This document shows positions 13,621-21,640 of a DNA stretch of 26,460 bases, one piece after another. How positions within the stretch are numbered: position 1 is the first letter of the stretch; every line of letters starts with the position of its first letter. Source of the stretch: a virus. Below the pieces are notes generated by a model. The model was not told where the DNA came from, ran no database searches, and saw only the letters and a program-made list of their open reading frames with translations. The stretch is from IMG/VR virus record IMGVR_UViG_3300046454_000269, positions 1 through 26,460 of that record, one strand, 5' to 3'. A program made the translations under genes and the position numbers.

Positions 13621-16102
13621 CGTCAAGGTTTTCCTGCTCGGCGACGCGTCGAGCCTCCAGCGCGCCTATCGTGCCGCGTCGGAAGCAACCAAGACGTTCG
13701 GGAAGCACGCCGAAACGTCGACGAGCAAAGTCAAAGGGCTCGAGCGCGGACTCACGTCCGGCACAAGCTCGCTCCACGCGTTCGCGAAGTCGGCGATCCT
13801 CGCCGGCGGAGCCTTGGTCGGCGCCGGCAGCGTCTACGAAGGCTTGAAGCTCACCGTCGACGCCGCGGAGGGGTTCAACGTCGCGCAACGGCAGCTACAG
13901 GCCCAGTTGAAAGCGAACGGCGAGAGCTTCAAGGCGGTTGCGCCGTGGGTCGAGAAGCTCCGCTCGAGCCAGGAGCAGCTCGGGTTCGACATGACCCAGA
14001 CGACCGACGCGTTCACGAAACTCGACCGTGCGTCCGGGAGTGCGGCGGTCGCGTACAAGTACATGAGCACCGCGTCGGATCTCGCCCGCACCCGCAACAT
14101 CGACCTCGGCCTGGCGGCGCAGCTCGTCGGGAAGATCATTCAGGGCAACACGTCGGCGCTGAACCGGTTCGGGATCATCCTCCCGAAGAACATCAATGCG
14201 ACGCAGGCGCTTGCGATCGTGAACAAACGACTCGCCGGCCAGGCCGCCGCGGCGGTGACGCCGTTCAACAAGCTTCACGCAGCCCTCCACGACGTCGAGA
14301 TCCAGATCGGGAACGCGCTGATGCCGACGATCACCCGGTACCTCGACAAGGTGACCGCGTGGCTGTCGCAGGCGAAGAACCAGCAACGGATCATCGACTT
14401 CGTCAAGGCCGCCGTCCGCGACCTCGTCCACTGGGTGAAGGTCGCGACCGGGATCTTCGAGGACATGCTCCCCACGTTGAAGAAGATCGGCGACCTGTTC
14501 ATCACCGGCGTCAAGACCGCGATCGACGGGGCAAGAAAAGCGTTCGACTTTCTCGCGAAGACGTTCGGGAAGCACAAGGCCGAGATGATCCTCGGGATCG
14601 CCGCGATCGGGATCGCGATCACCCTTGCGATCGGCCCAGAGGCCGCCGCGATCGTCGGTGCGATCGTCGCGCTCGGGTACATCAAAGACCACTGGGGCAC
14701 GCTCGTCGGGTTCTTCAAGACGCTGGGCCAGGAGATCAACAACTCGTTCGTCTGGTTGTGGGACCAGATCAAGATCGGCGCGCTGAAAGCCGGTCTGGAG
14801 ATCGTGAAGGCGTTCGACTTCACGATCCTCGGACACCACATCATCCCCGGTGTTCACAGCCTCGTCACCTCGATACAGGCCGAGATCGACTCGATCCATC
14901 CGCCGAACATGAACTGGTCCGCCGCGGCGCTTCAGGCTGGCGTGGCGACCGGGAGCGCGTACGGCACCGGCTTCGACCTCGGCGCCCGCGCCGCGTCGAC
15001 AGCCGCGATAGCGGCAGCATCAGCGGCCATCCCGGCGGCCGCGACCGCTCCCGGCGCCACGACCGTTCCCGGTGACACGTCCGTGGTCGGTGACGCCGCC
15101 TTCGCCGCTAAGGCAGCCGCTGCCGCCGAGAAAGCCCGCCAGAAGGCCGAGAGGGCACGCGAGGCCGCGATGAGGAAAGCACGCGCCGCGGCGAAGAGAG
15201 CCGCTGCCGCCGCGAAGAGGCATGCCGCGCTGATAGCCCGCGAGTACGCCCAGGGAATCGCGACGACCGTCGCCGGGATCGAAGGCACGCTGAAGCAGGC
15301 TCGAGCGTCAGCATCGAAAACGGAGCCGCTCGGGAAGGGCAGCACCAGCCCGCTCCGCGAGGTGTACGACCGGCTGATCGCCGAAGCCGAGAAAGAAGCG
15401 AAAGACCCGAAGCTCAGCCTGGCGCTCCGCACGAAGTACCGCTCACTCGCGGCGTCCGAGAAAGCTCAGCTCACGTCGGCGATCATCGCGCACCGAAAGG
15501 CCGCTGCCACTGCTGCTGCTGCCGCGGCGAAGAAGGCGGCGAAGGAAACCCAGTCGGCGCAGTTCGTCGCGCTCGGCCTCGGGGCGTCCGGCACCGGCCA
15601 GTCGCCGTTGAAGGAGACGCTCGCGAAGGAGCTTGCCCGGATCAAGAAATCATTGACCGGGACGATCCTCGACACCAACAAGAACACGCATCTGTTGACG
15701 CAGATCGGGAAGGTGCTCGCGGGGCAGTGGGGCACGTTGACCGACAAGACCCGGGCTGCGATCCGGAAGCTCCTCGACACGATCGACGGCGAGCTGAAGA
15801 AGCAGAAGCCCGGGTACGGCCCCTTGGGTCGTGTCGTCTCCGCCGAGTCGCTCGCCGCGAAGTTCGTCCAGCCGGGGCAGCGGAAAGCCGCTGAGATGGC
15901 GTTCGCGCAGGCGATCGCGCACAAGGGCTACGTCGCGGCCGGCCCGACGTTGCAGGGCGTCCCGACCGTGATCCACACCCATGTTCACCTGGACGGGAAA
16001 CAGATCGCGCATTCCGTCACGACCCATCAGGAGCAGCTCGGCCGCTACAAGGCACCACAGCATCGCGACCTCAACGCCGGCCGCGGACGCTACGCACCCT
16101 AA
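13613..16102 (+). CDS. Tape measure protein
   Basis: 829 residues. It sets tail length; at about 1.5 angstrom per residue the tail would be roughly 120 nm. The N-terminus MPDVKVFLLGDASSLQRAYRAAS, followed by LAGGALVGAGSVYEGLKLTV, is the usual opening. Residues about 100-250 match the helical PWVEKLR...ITRYLDKVTAWL region. Residues about 325-357 are hydrophobic (GIAAIGIAITLAIGPEAAAIVGAIVALG) and could cross the host membrane during DNA injection. An Ala/Lys/Arg-rich helix lies near 490-545. The C-terminus contains a His-rich HTHVHLDGKQIAHSVTTHQEQLG. GTG 13613 overlaps the chaperone extension, a usual arrangement. Confidence 0.92.
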   Translation: MPDVKVFLLGDASSLQRAYRAASEATKTFGKHAETSTSKVKGLERGLTSGTSSLHAFAKSAILAGGALVGAGSVYEGLKLTVDAAEGFNVAQRQLQAQLKANGESFKAVAPWVEKLRSSQEQLGFDMTQTTDAFTKLDRASGSAAVAYKYMSTASDLARTRNIDLGLAAQLVGKIIQGNTSALNRFGIILPKNINATQALAIVNKRLAGQAAAAVTPFNKLHAALHDVEIQIGNALMPTITRYLDKVTAWLSQAKNQQRIIDFVKAAVRDLVHWVKVATGIFEDMLPTLKKIGDLFITGVKTAIDGARKAFDFLAKTFGKHKAEMILGIAAIGIAITLAIGPEAAAIVGAIVALGYIKDHWGTLVGFFKTLGQEINNSFVWLWDQIKIGALKAGLEIVKAFDFTILGHHIIPGVHSLVTSIQAEIDSIHPPNMNWSAAALQAGVATGSAYGTGFDLGARAASTAAIAAASAAIPAAATAPGATTVPGDTSVVGDAAFAAKAAAAAEKARQKAERAREAAMRKARAAAKRAAAAAKRHAALIAREYAQGIATTVAGIEGTLKQARASASKTEPLGKGSTSPLREVYDRLIAEAEKEAKDPKLSLALRTKYRSLAASEKAQLTSAIIAHRKAAATAAAAAAKKAAKETQSAQFVALGLGASGTGQSPLKETLAKELARIKKSLTGTILDTNKNTHLLTQIGKVLAGQWGTLTDKTRAAIRKLLDTIDGELKKQKPGYGPLGRVVSAESLAAKFVQPGQRKAAEMAFAQAIAHKGYVAAGPTLQGVPTVIHTHVHLDGKQIAHSVTTHQEQLGRYKAPQHRDLNAGRGRYAP

Positions 16103-16111
16103 GGAGACGCC

Positions 16112-16678
16112 ATGCCCAACCCGTACCTGTCCCCGCTGATCGTCGACATCGCCGACGGCGCCCAGATCCTCAACACCGCCTCCGAGACGGTCATCTGCCC
16201 TGACTACTCGTTCGCGGCGTACGACTCCCGTATCTACCCGGGCGCGATGTTCAACATCCGCTGCTGGTTCGACGTCTCGAACGTCGTCACGACACCCGGC
16301 ACGTTGACATTGCGGGTTCGCTGGGGCGGCGTCGCCGGCGTCGTGCTCGCGTCGACCGGCGCAGTCGCACTATCGGCGACCGCGAGAGCGAACTATGCGG
16401 GGATGCTCGACCTTGACCTCGTCTGGCGCACGATCGGCGTGACCGGCACCTGTTTCGCGATGGGCGAAGTCAACCTCAACAACGTGCCTGTCGGCGCTGA
16501 TTCCGCTCCGCAGTCGACCTACACGATGACCTCTGCTGGCGCGAACGTCCCCGCCGTCGCGACCGGGTTGGACACCACAACCGCGAAAGCACTGTCGGTC
16601 ACAGCGCAGTTCTCGGTGTCGACAGCGACGACGCAGTTCACGAACCATCTCCGCAGGCTCGTCGCGATCTCGAGCTAG
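16112..16678 (+). CDS. Minor tail protein, unknown
   Basis: 188 residues. AAGGAG at 16101-16106 precedes ATG 16112. The chain is beta-rich: PLIVDIADGAQILNTASETVICPDYSF, then PGTLTLRVRWGGVAGVVLASTGAVALSATA and TAQFSVSTATTQFTNHLRRLVAISS. This pattern is familiar in small virion proteins beside the tape measure or fibres, which often have a jelly-roll fold. Position suggests a distal tail or fibre-associated part. Not assigned to a named family. Confidence 0.68.
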   Translation: MPNPYLSPLIVDIADGAQILNTASETVICPDYSFAAYDSRIYPGAMFNIRCWFDVSNVVTTPGTLTLRVRWGGVAGVVLASTGAVALSATARANYAGMLDLDLVWRTIGVTGTCFAMGEVNLNNVPVGADSAPQSTYTMTSAGANVPAVATGLDTTTAKALSVTAQFSVSTATTQFTNHLRRLVAISS

Positions 16679-16689
16679 GTCGCGCTGCT

Positions 16690-16884
16690 ATGCAACGTGT
16701 CTGTCCGCACTGCGGCCACTCGATCGAGGTCGAGCTGCGGTTCGTGCCCCGCGTTCGGAAGTTCGACCACGACCAGGCTCTTGCTCTACTCCGGTTCGGG
16801 GCTACACAGACCGAGGTGGCCAATACGTTCGGAGTCTCGAAGCAACGGATTAGTCAGATCGCCAAAAGAGCTCGGGTCGATTAA
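16690..16884 (+). CDS. Small zinc-knuckle plus HTH DNA-binding protein
   Basis: 64 residues. The start MQRVCPHCGHS has a C-x2-C pair with nearby His, suggesting half of a zinc ribbon. The C-terminal half, ALLRFGATQTEVANTFGVSKQRISQIAKRARV, is a good helix-turn-helix of the sigma-4/resolvase type, with TQTEVANTFGVS as first helix and turn and KQRISQIAKRA as recognition helix. Such a protein in the middle of tail genes is unexpected. It could regulate late transcription or be a small cargo gene. No strong ribosome site precedes ATG 16690; translation may be coupled to the upstream gene. Confidence 0.75.
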   Translation: MQRVCPHCGHSIEVELRFVPRVRKFDHDQALALLRFGATQTEVANTFGVSKQRISQIAKRARVD

Positions 16885-16887
16885 GAG

Positions 16888-18351
16888 ATGCTCGCGACCC
16901 GCGGCCCCGCGCTAGGCCCGCAGCGGCTCCCGTGGCAGATCTCGACGCAGCAGTCGGGGACCGTTGCCGCGCCCTCGACGGGGGCGGGCGGCGCCGTCTC
17001 GGGCACGCCAGCGTCTGGGCCGGCGGGGATCTGGATCGCGTACACGAACGCGTGGAACGACGTCAACCCGACCCGCGTTCGGATCGACAATCCGGCCGGG
17101 ATCTCGATCGCGACAGGATTCTCGATCCGCCGCGGCCGCTCGTACATCACCGACAAGATGGACAGCGGCACCGCCTCGGTCACGTTCGTCGACATGCACG
17201 CGAACCTCGACCCAACCAACGTCGCGAGCCCGTTCTGGCCGATGAACCCGAACTGCCCCTGCGGAATCTCGATCCAGAACCCCGTCACCACGAACTGGGT
17301 GCCGCTGTTCACCGGCCTGTTGCAAGGGATCCCGCAGCAGATCGCCGTCGACAACGCCGTCAGCCGCGGCAGCGTCGACATGGCCGACATCTTCTCGATG
17401 CTCGCGCTGATGGAAGTCCCGGCCGGCCTCGACGTCATCTACAACTCGGCGACCGGGACGGTCAGCAAACCGGCGAACACGACCGGGAACACGACCTACC
17501 AGCACGCGACCGTTCAGGACCAGATAAAAGCGTTGCTCGCCGACGCCGGCATCCCCGCAGCCCTCACAAATGTCTACTCGGGGAACGTGACGACGCAACA
17601 GGTCACGTATGCGCCCGGTGAGAAGATCCTCAGCGCGATCCAGGACGCCGCAGATGCCGAGTTTAGTGGGGTCGCGAACCTGTTCGTCGGGAAGGACGGG
17701 AAAATCAACTTCAGGGGGCGCCTCGCCCGGTTCCAGCCGCAGAACTACGGGATCAACACCTGGAACGTCACCGACACCGCCGGCGCGATCGGGAACCCTA
17801 ATCGCGCCCTCCTCCAGAGCATCAACCTCGACCGTGACGTCACCAAGATCGTCAACAACGCGCTGTTCACGCCGCAGGGGATCGCGGACACCGCGATCCA
17901 CAACCAGCTCGTCGTCGACACCGCGTCGGTCGCGAGGTACGGGCCGCGCAGCCTCACCGGGATGGACCTGATCAACGCCGGCGCGACTACCGGGGTGTAT
18001 TTCGCCGACCCCGCCGGCGAGACGAAGCTGTTCGGCACGTTCTACGTCACCAACCAGGCGAGCCCGGCTGCTCGAGTCAGCCAGGCCGCGTTCAAATGGG
18101 TCGACACCAACCATCCGAACGCCGCGTACCACTGGAACTTCCTTTGCAACGTCGAGATCGACGACATCGTCAGCATCAGGACGACGCATCCCGGCGGGGG
18201 CGGGTTCGGCGGCGACACGTTCTTCGTCGAAGGGATCACCTACGACGCGCAGCTCGGTCCGGCGAACCAGTGGGACCTCACGTTGACATTGGACCTGTCG
18301 CCGGCGGCGTACTACGTACCGCCGCCGCCGACGCAGTGGATACCGTCGTGA
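16888..18351 (+). CDS. Minor tail protein / tail hub (baseplate) protein
   Basis: 487 residues. An N-terminal Pro/Gly/Ala-rich stretch is followed by beta-rich modules: RVRIDNPAGISIATGFSIRRGRSYI, DSGTASVTFVDMHANLDPTN, then VPLFTGLLQGIPQQIAVDNAVSRGSVDMADI. The pattern with a GLLQG turn and a domain beginning GEKILSAIQDAADAEFSGVANLFVGKDGKINF is common in hub and minor tail proteins of actinophage siphoviruses. NALFTPQGIADTAIHNQLVVDTASVARYG matches the later hub domain. It likely forms the central ring at the tail tip. The stop overlaps the next start as GTGA. Confidence 0.83.
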   Translation: MLATRGPALGPQRLPWQISTQQSGTVAAPSTGAGGAVSGTPASGPAGIWIAYTNAWNDVNPTRVRIDNPAGISIATGFSIRRGRSYITDKMDSGTASVTFVDMHANLDPTNVASPFWPMNPNCPCGISIQNPVTTNWVPLFTGLLQGIPQQIAVDNAVSRGSVDMADIFSMLALMEVPAGLDVIYNSATGTVSKPANTTGNTTYQHATVQDQIKALLADAGIPAALTNVYSGNVTTQQVTYAPGEKILSAIQDAADAEFSGVANLFVGKDGKINFRGRLARFQPQNYGINTWNVTDTAGAIGNPNRALLQSINLDRDVTKIVNNALFTPQGIADTAIHNQLVVDTASVARYGPRSLTGMDLINAGATTGVYFADPAGETKLFGTFYVTNQASPAARVSQAAFKWVDTNHPNAAYHWNFLCNVEIDDIVSIRTTHPGGGGFGGDTFFVEGITYDAQLGPANQWDLTLTLDLSPAAYYVPPPPTQWIPS

Positions 18352-19508
18352 CCGGGCTGAAACCATCGATCCACGGCAGGGATCACCTCCCTTACGGCGC
18401 CGACCCGATCCCGGGTCTCGGCACCGGGGCCGGCACGATCCTCAACGTCACCGACGTTCTCACCAGCGGCGGCCTGATCCCGGTCACGAGCACCAACCCG
18501 GCGGCCCCCACCGACATCGTCACCGCGTCCACGCTCACGTTCGACGGTGCCACACAGGTGCAGATCCTGTTCTACGCCTCCGTCGTCGACGTCGACATGC
18601 GTCCGTACGCCTTCTCTAGAACCGATGAGGGCGGCGTCATCTTCGAGCTGTACCGCAACGGGGTCGCGCAAGGAGTCTTCGCGGACTACAACGCCACCCA
18701 GGGCGAATACTTCGCCTCGTCGTTGTCGGTGTCGGCGATCGACACGCCACCAGCGGGACCGTCGACGTACGCGATCAAGGCGTACCTCACCCAAGGGACA
18801 GGGGCGGCCGGGTACCCGACCTCCTCGAACGTGTACGGGTCCGGGGTGACGACGCCGCACACGACCCGGCCGGCGTTTATCGCGGTGATCCTCGGCAGCA
18901 GCACCACCCCGGTCCCGCTGTCACCGGGGGCGGTTCCGCTCGCGTTGATCGACGTGCTCGGCGACCTGATCGTCGGGACAGGCAACGACACCGTTGGCAG
19001 GCTCGGCGTCGGCGCTGACGGGCAGGTGTTGACGTCCGACTCGACCGCGTCCTTCGGGATCAAGTGGGGCGCCGTCTCGGGCGTCGGCGGCGGCCCGAAG
19101 GTCTACCTGAACAAGCCGGCCGCGAACATCACCCGGACGACGACAACGGTAGGGGCGTTCTCGACGCCGTGGCAGATCGCAGGGGTCATCGTCGCATCAG
19201 GGCAGAACGTGAGATTGACGATGAGCGCGGCGTCGTTCGGATCGGTAAACAACTCGGACATCCTGTTCGCGTTCCTCCGCGGCGGAACCCAGATCGCGTC
19301 CGCGAACTTCACGAGCATCGCGGCCGGCGGCACAGGGCAGGTTCGCACGCTCACCTGGGTCGACGAGAACCCCGGCGCCGGCACCTACACCTACGAGGTG
19401 CAAGCAGCGATGTTCACTTCAGGGACGCTCACCGTGTACCAGACGAACATCACGACCGATGTGAACGGCGGCGACTCGGTCTTTATCGCGGAGGTGTACA
19501 CGCCGTGA
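18348..19508 (+). CDS. Tail fibre / minor tail protein
   Basis: 386 residues from GTG 18348; the open frame before it reads the hub gene out of frame. HGRDHLPYGADPIPG near the N-terminus and LGDLIVGTGNDTVGRLGVGADGQVLTSDSTASFGIKWGAV in the middle are repeated motifs of fibre proteins, the latter marking a connector before a receptor-binding domain. Beta-rich flanking domains include ASTLTFDGATQVQILFYASVVDVDM and a C-terminal Gly/Thr-rich module ending in VNGGDSVFIAEVYTP. It probably contacts the host surface. It overlaps its neighbours at both ends by GTGA. Confidence 0.83.
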   Translation: MTGLKPSIHGRDHLPYGADPIPGLGTGAGTILNVTDVLTSGGLIPVTSTNPAAPTDIVTASTLTFDGATQVQILFYASVVDVDMRPYAFSRTDEGGVIFELYRNGVAQGVFADYNATQGEYFASSLSVSAIDTPPAGPSTYAIKAYLTQGTGAAGYPTSSNVYGSGVTTPHTTRPAFIAVILGSSTTPVPLSPGAVPLALIDVLGDLIVGTGNDTVGRLGVGADGQVLTSDSTASFGIKWGAVSGVGGGPKVYLNKPAANITRTTTTVGAFSTPWQIAGVIVASGQNVRLTMSAASFGSVNNSDILFAFLRGGTQIASANFTSIAAGGTGQVRTLTWVDENPGAGTYTYEVQAAMFTSGTLTVYQTNITTDVNGGDSVFIAEVYTP

Positions 19509-19867
19509 GCGTCACGACCAGCCTGCAAATGAACCAGGACACGTTCGGGTCATTGCTGCCGCCGGGGACGACGTACGGGTGGGTTGGCCCGCCGCTCGAG
19601 TCGACGGGCGCGAAAACGATCACCGCGACAACCGACGATCCGACGGTGCAGGCCGCCGTCGACCAGGCCGCCGCCTCGTTCGTCGACTACGCCGCGAACA
19701 GGGCGACGATCATCGGCCGCGCCCAACCCGCCCTGAACGCGAATCTTGCGTTTCTCGCGATCCCGAACCCGACAGCCGCGCAAGCGTCCGCGCAGATCAC
19801 CGCGCTGACCCGTCAGGTGAACATGCTGATCCGGCTCGCCGTCGATGACTACTCACTCACGAGCTGA
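19505..19867 (+). CDS. Small tail-associated protein
   Basis: 120 residues from GTG 19505, which overlaps the fibre stop. The N-terminal half is polar (QMNQDTFGSLLPPGTTYGWVGPPLESTG). The C-terminal half is helical: VQAAVDQAAASFVDYAANRATIIGRAQPALNANLAFLAIPNPTAAQASAQITALTRQVNMLIRL. Proteins with a short beta part and a helix ending LTRQxNxLIRL are frequent between fibre and lysis genes in actinophages, but their function is not established. It may be a fibre chaperone or a minor tail part. Confidence 0.7.
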   Translation: MSVTTSLQMNQDTFGSLLPPGTTYGWVGPPLESTGAKTITATTDDPTVQAAVDQAAASFVDYAANRATIIGRAQPALNANLAFLAIPNPTAAQASAQITALTRQVNMLIRLAVDDYSLTS

Positions 19868-19880
19868 AAGAGGAACCCGA

Positions 19881-20579
19881 ATGGCGTTGACGTTGACCCG
19901 GACACTTCAGTTGACGAACCCGTTGATGCACGGCGCAGACGTCACCGGGGCGCAGCAGCTCCTCACCGCCAAAGGCTTCCCCTGCAAGGCGGACGGCTAC
20001 TTCGGCACCGAGACCGGCAACGCGTGCGTCGCCGCGAAAACACGGTTGGAGTACTCGAAAGGGAAACGAACCCCGACATGCGGCAAGTTCCTCATCGCCG
20101 CGTTGGAGAAGCACGCGCCGTTCCCACCCGCGGCGATCACCTCGGCGCGGGAACGCTACACAGCCGTGCTCAGGCAGTTCTATGACGAGCGCGCCAACTG
20201 GGACTACGCCCAGGTACGGCCGATCCCGCATCCCGGGCAGGTAGGCCGGATCAAGACCGACTGCTCTGGCGGGGTGACGTACGCCGCCCAGGTCGCGAAG
20301 GTCACCGATCCGAACGGCCGCGCATTCGACGGACTCGGGTACACCGGCACCCTGCTCGAGTCGAAGTACGCCAGACGGGTCAGCCTGCTCCAGGCGCGGC
20401 CCGGGGATCTGATCGTGTACGGCGCCTACCCCGGGCATCACGTCGTCGCGATCCTCGAACCCGGCGCCGACCCGCTCGTCTGGTCGCATGGCGGGCAGGG
20501 CGACCCGAAGATCATGCGCCACTCCCAGCAGGCCGCGTATCAGCCGGCCGGCGTCGCGGTGCTCGCGTTCCTCCCGTGA
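19881..20579 (+). CDS. Endolysin: peptidoglycan-binding plus NlpC/P60-type peptidase
   Basis: 232 residues. Residues about 12-60 form a peptidoglycan-binding domain (NPLMHGADVTGAQQLLTAKGFPCKADGYFGTETGNACVAAK). From about 85 the chain has the cysteine-peptidase pattern: DCSGGVTYAAQVA with the catalytic Cys, a Leu/Gly-rich middle, PGDLIVYGAYPGHHVVAILEPG with the catalytic His, and HGGQGDPK. No signal peptide is seen, so release needs a holin. GAAAGAGGA at 19866-19874 precedes ATG 19881. It overlaps the holin-like gene as GTGA. It likely cuts peptide bonds in the cell wall at the end of infection. Confidence 0.9.
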   Translation: MALTLTRTLQLTNPLMHGADVTGAQQLLTAKGFPCKADGYFGTETGNACVAAKTRLEYSKGKRTPTCGKFLIAALEKHAPFPPAAITSARERYTAVLRQFYDERANWDYAQVRPIPHPGQVGRIKTDCSGGVTYAAQVAKVTDPNGRAFDGLGYTGTLLESKYARRVSLLQARPGDLIVYGAYPGHHVVAILEPGADPLVWSHGGQGDPKIMRHSQQAAYQPAGVAVLAFLP

Positions 20580-20911
20580 AACGGTCGACGTCGGAGTGGG
20601 TCGCCATTTTGCTCGCCGGCGGCCTCGCGCTCGCCGTCGTCAGCCTCGTCGTCGGGGTCAGCGTCGCCGCGATCCAGAACGGCAACACCGCCTCATCTTT
20701 GAGCGACAACGAGACGCAGGTCCTCACCGCCGCGTTCGGCGGGATGATCGGCGTCCTCGGCGCCTGGGTCGGCTACCGCGCCGGTAACGGCCACCAGCCG
20801 GCGGAGCCGGAGGGGTGGCCGGAGCCGCAGCCCTCCCAGCACATGGCGCTTCCGCACTGGCCCGACAAGGGCGAGCAGACCGCCGAGCTCCCACCCAAAC
20901 CACCGGAGTGA
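20576..20911 (+). CDS. Holin-like membrane protein
   Basis: 111 residues. Two membrane segments are clear: VAILLAGGLALAVVSLVVGVSVAAI (about 9-33) and VLTAAFGGMIGVLGAWVGY (about 49-67). A basic N-terminus and a long Pro/Glu-rich hydrophilic tail follow the class II holin plan. Position directly after the endolysin with a GTGA overlap supports a pore-forming lysis role. The tail (WPEPQPSQHMALPHWPDKG) is longer than in many holins. The gene ends in another GTGA overlap with a membrane peptide. Confidence 0.75.
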   Translation: MKRSTSEWVAILLAGGLALAVVSLVVGVSVAAIQNGNTASSLSDNETQVLTAAFGGMIGVLGAWVGYRAGNGHQPAEPEGWPEPQPSQHMALPHWPDKGEQTAELPPKPPE

Positions 20912-20976
20912 CGTGGCTCCTGGTGGTGCTCGCGGTGCTGCTCACCCTCGCGATCGTCGCGTCGCTACGCCGCTAG
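20908..20976 (+). CDS. 22-residue single-span membrane peptide
   Basis: GTG 20908 overlaps the holin stop (GTGA) and TAG closes it at 20974-20976. The product is VTWLLVVLAVLLTLAIVASLRR, one membrane helix with a basic end. A companion peptide of the holin (second holin or antiholin) is an inference. Its stop codon overlaps the stop of the convergent minus-strand gene. Too short for family assignment. Confidence 0.55.
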   Translation: MTWLLVVLAVLLTLAIVASLRR

Positions 20977-21311
20977 TAGCAGCTGGTCCGCCCGACCCAC
21001 AGCCCCCGGAAGTACCCGTACCTGGGAGCCTTCACGGTCCGGATACGGCCCGTGCAGTACTTCCCGTTCAGCGTCATGTCGCAGTCGAAGACGCGGAACG
21101 TCTCATCCGGGAACGAGCCGCTGTGGCCGAACCGCGGTATCCCGTTGCAGTAGGCGTGGTCGTAGGTTTTCTCGAGCAGGTTGTTGACGTCGGTTTCTTG
21201 AACCTGGTAGGCCGCGCCGGACTGCCACGAGCTCGAGGTGGCGGCCGCCGCCGGGATGATGACGAGGAGCAGGACCGCGGCTACCGCGACCCTCGCGAGA
21301 GTTGAACGCAT
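20973..21311 (-). CDS. Secreted Cys-containing protein, unknown
   Basis: 112 residues on the minus strand. A signal peptide is clear: basic MRSTLAR, a hydrophobic VAVAAVLLLVIIPAAAA core and likely cleavage before TSSSW. The mature part has a short helix (TDVNNLLEKTYDHAYCNGIP) and four Cys (YCNG, DCDM, YCTG, TSCY) that could form two disulfides. Similar small secreted proteins occur in GC-rich soil actinobacteria, but no function is known. The ribosome site AAAGGA lies before ATG (bases 21320-21325 on plus). Opposite orientation to the late genes and own regulatory region suggest expression from a lysogen. Confidence 0.75.
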   Translation of the reverse strand: MRSTLARVAVAAVLLLVIIPAAAATSSSWQSGAAYQVQETDVNNLLEKTYDHAYCNGIPRFGHSGSFPDETFRVFDCDMTLNGKYCTGRIRTVKAPRYGYFRGLWVGRTSCY

Positions 21312-21432
21312 ATCGAGTCCTTTGTCCGAGTTCCCCCGTCACCCTAAGTGGTGCGGGGTTCGAGCTCACTGTAGCTACCCTGCCCGGGCCGGCGGGGTCG
21401 CGCGCGTCCGAGTGCGCACCCCGTTGGCCTTC

Positions 21433-21463
21433 AAGTAAACCTGTTAGCCTCCGCCGTTTACTT
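21433..21463. promoter_or_regulatory. Inverted repeat, candidate operator
   Basis: AAGTAAAC (21433-21440) and GTTTACTT (21456-21463) are perfect inverted copies around 15 bases. GTTTAC half-sites are common in repressor operators of actinophages. Its place between the divergent secreted protein gene and the HTH/integrase group fits regulator binding. The cognate protein may be the HTH product of 21637 or lie outside the window. Confidence 0.55.
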
Positions 21464-21496
21464 CCCGCCGACGGGGTCGGATCGGAGGTAGCACCT

Positions 21497-21640
21497 GTGA
21501 CGTTCGTGTCGCAAACAGCGGACAAAACCGCTGTGACGGGCTACCCCCCCCCCGCGCCTCCTGAGACTTCCTGCCCTGTCCTGTGCCTTGTTGCGCCCTC
21601 TCGGGGGTCGGGTGGACGCGCTAAAACCGGGTGGCGATGA
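21497..21640 (+). CDS. 47-residue leader ORF coupled to the HTH gene
   Basis: GTG 21497 has GGAGG at 21484-21488, eight bases upstream. The frame ends at TGA 21638-21640, overlapping the next ATG as ATGA. The product begins MTFVSQTADKTAVTGYPPP and ends in a basic stretch. It has low complexity and no known domain. The good ribosome site and coupling suggest a translated leader that carries ribosomes to the HTH gene. The inverted repeat at 21515-21534 lies in its coding sequence. Confidence 0.42.
   Translation: MTFVSQTADKTAVTGYPPPAPPETSCPVLCLVAPSRGSGGRAKTGWR
21515..21534. repeat. Short inverted repeat in the leader ORF
   Basis: ACAGCGG (21515-21521) and CCGCTGT (21528-21534) pair perfectly around ACAAAA. 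Could be an operator or a small RNA hairpin controlling the coupled leader. Confidence 0.5.

Larger units (their letters stand above)
21312..21636. other. Regulatory region between secreted protein and HTH gene
   Basis: About 325 bases with no confidently assigned long gene. It holds the start region of the minus gene, two inverted repeats (21433-21463 and 21515-21534), a short coupled leader ORF from 21497 and a C-run at 21544-21553. The most likely place for the lysogeny switch promoters; no clear -35/-10 pair could be fixed by eye. Confidence 0.55.

Noticed and set aside
16912-18366. 484-codon minus-strand frame opposite the tail hub gene
   Set aside because: Arg/Asp/Val-rich shadow with no recognisable domain; the plus frame fits the tail operon.
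20964-20980. Terminator at the convergent ends of the lysis and secreted-protein genes
   Set aside because: Only a five-base stem (GCTAC/GTAGC) with no T-run; too weak to call.
21622-21627. TAAAAC as -10 box for the HTH gene
   Set aside because: No -35 box at a normal distance; the nearest TTGTTG is 28 bases away.
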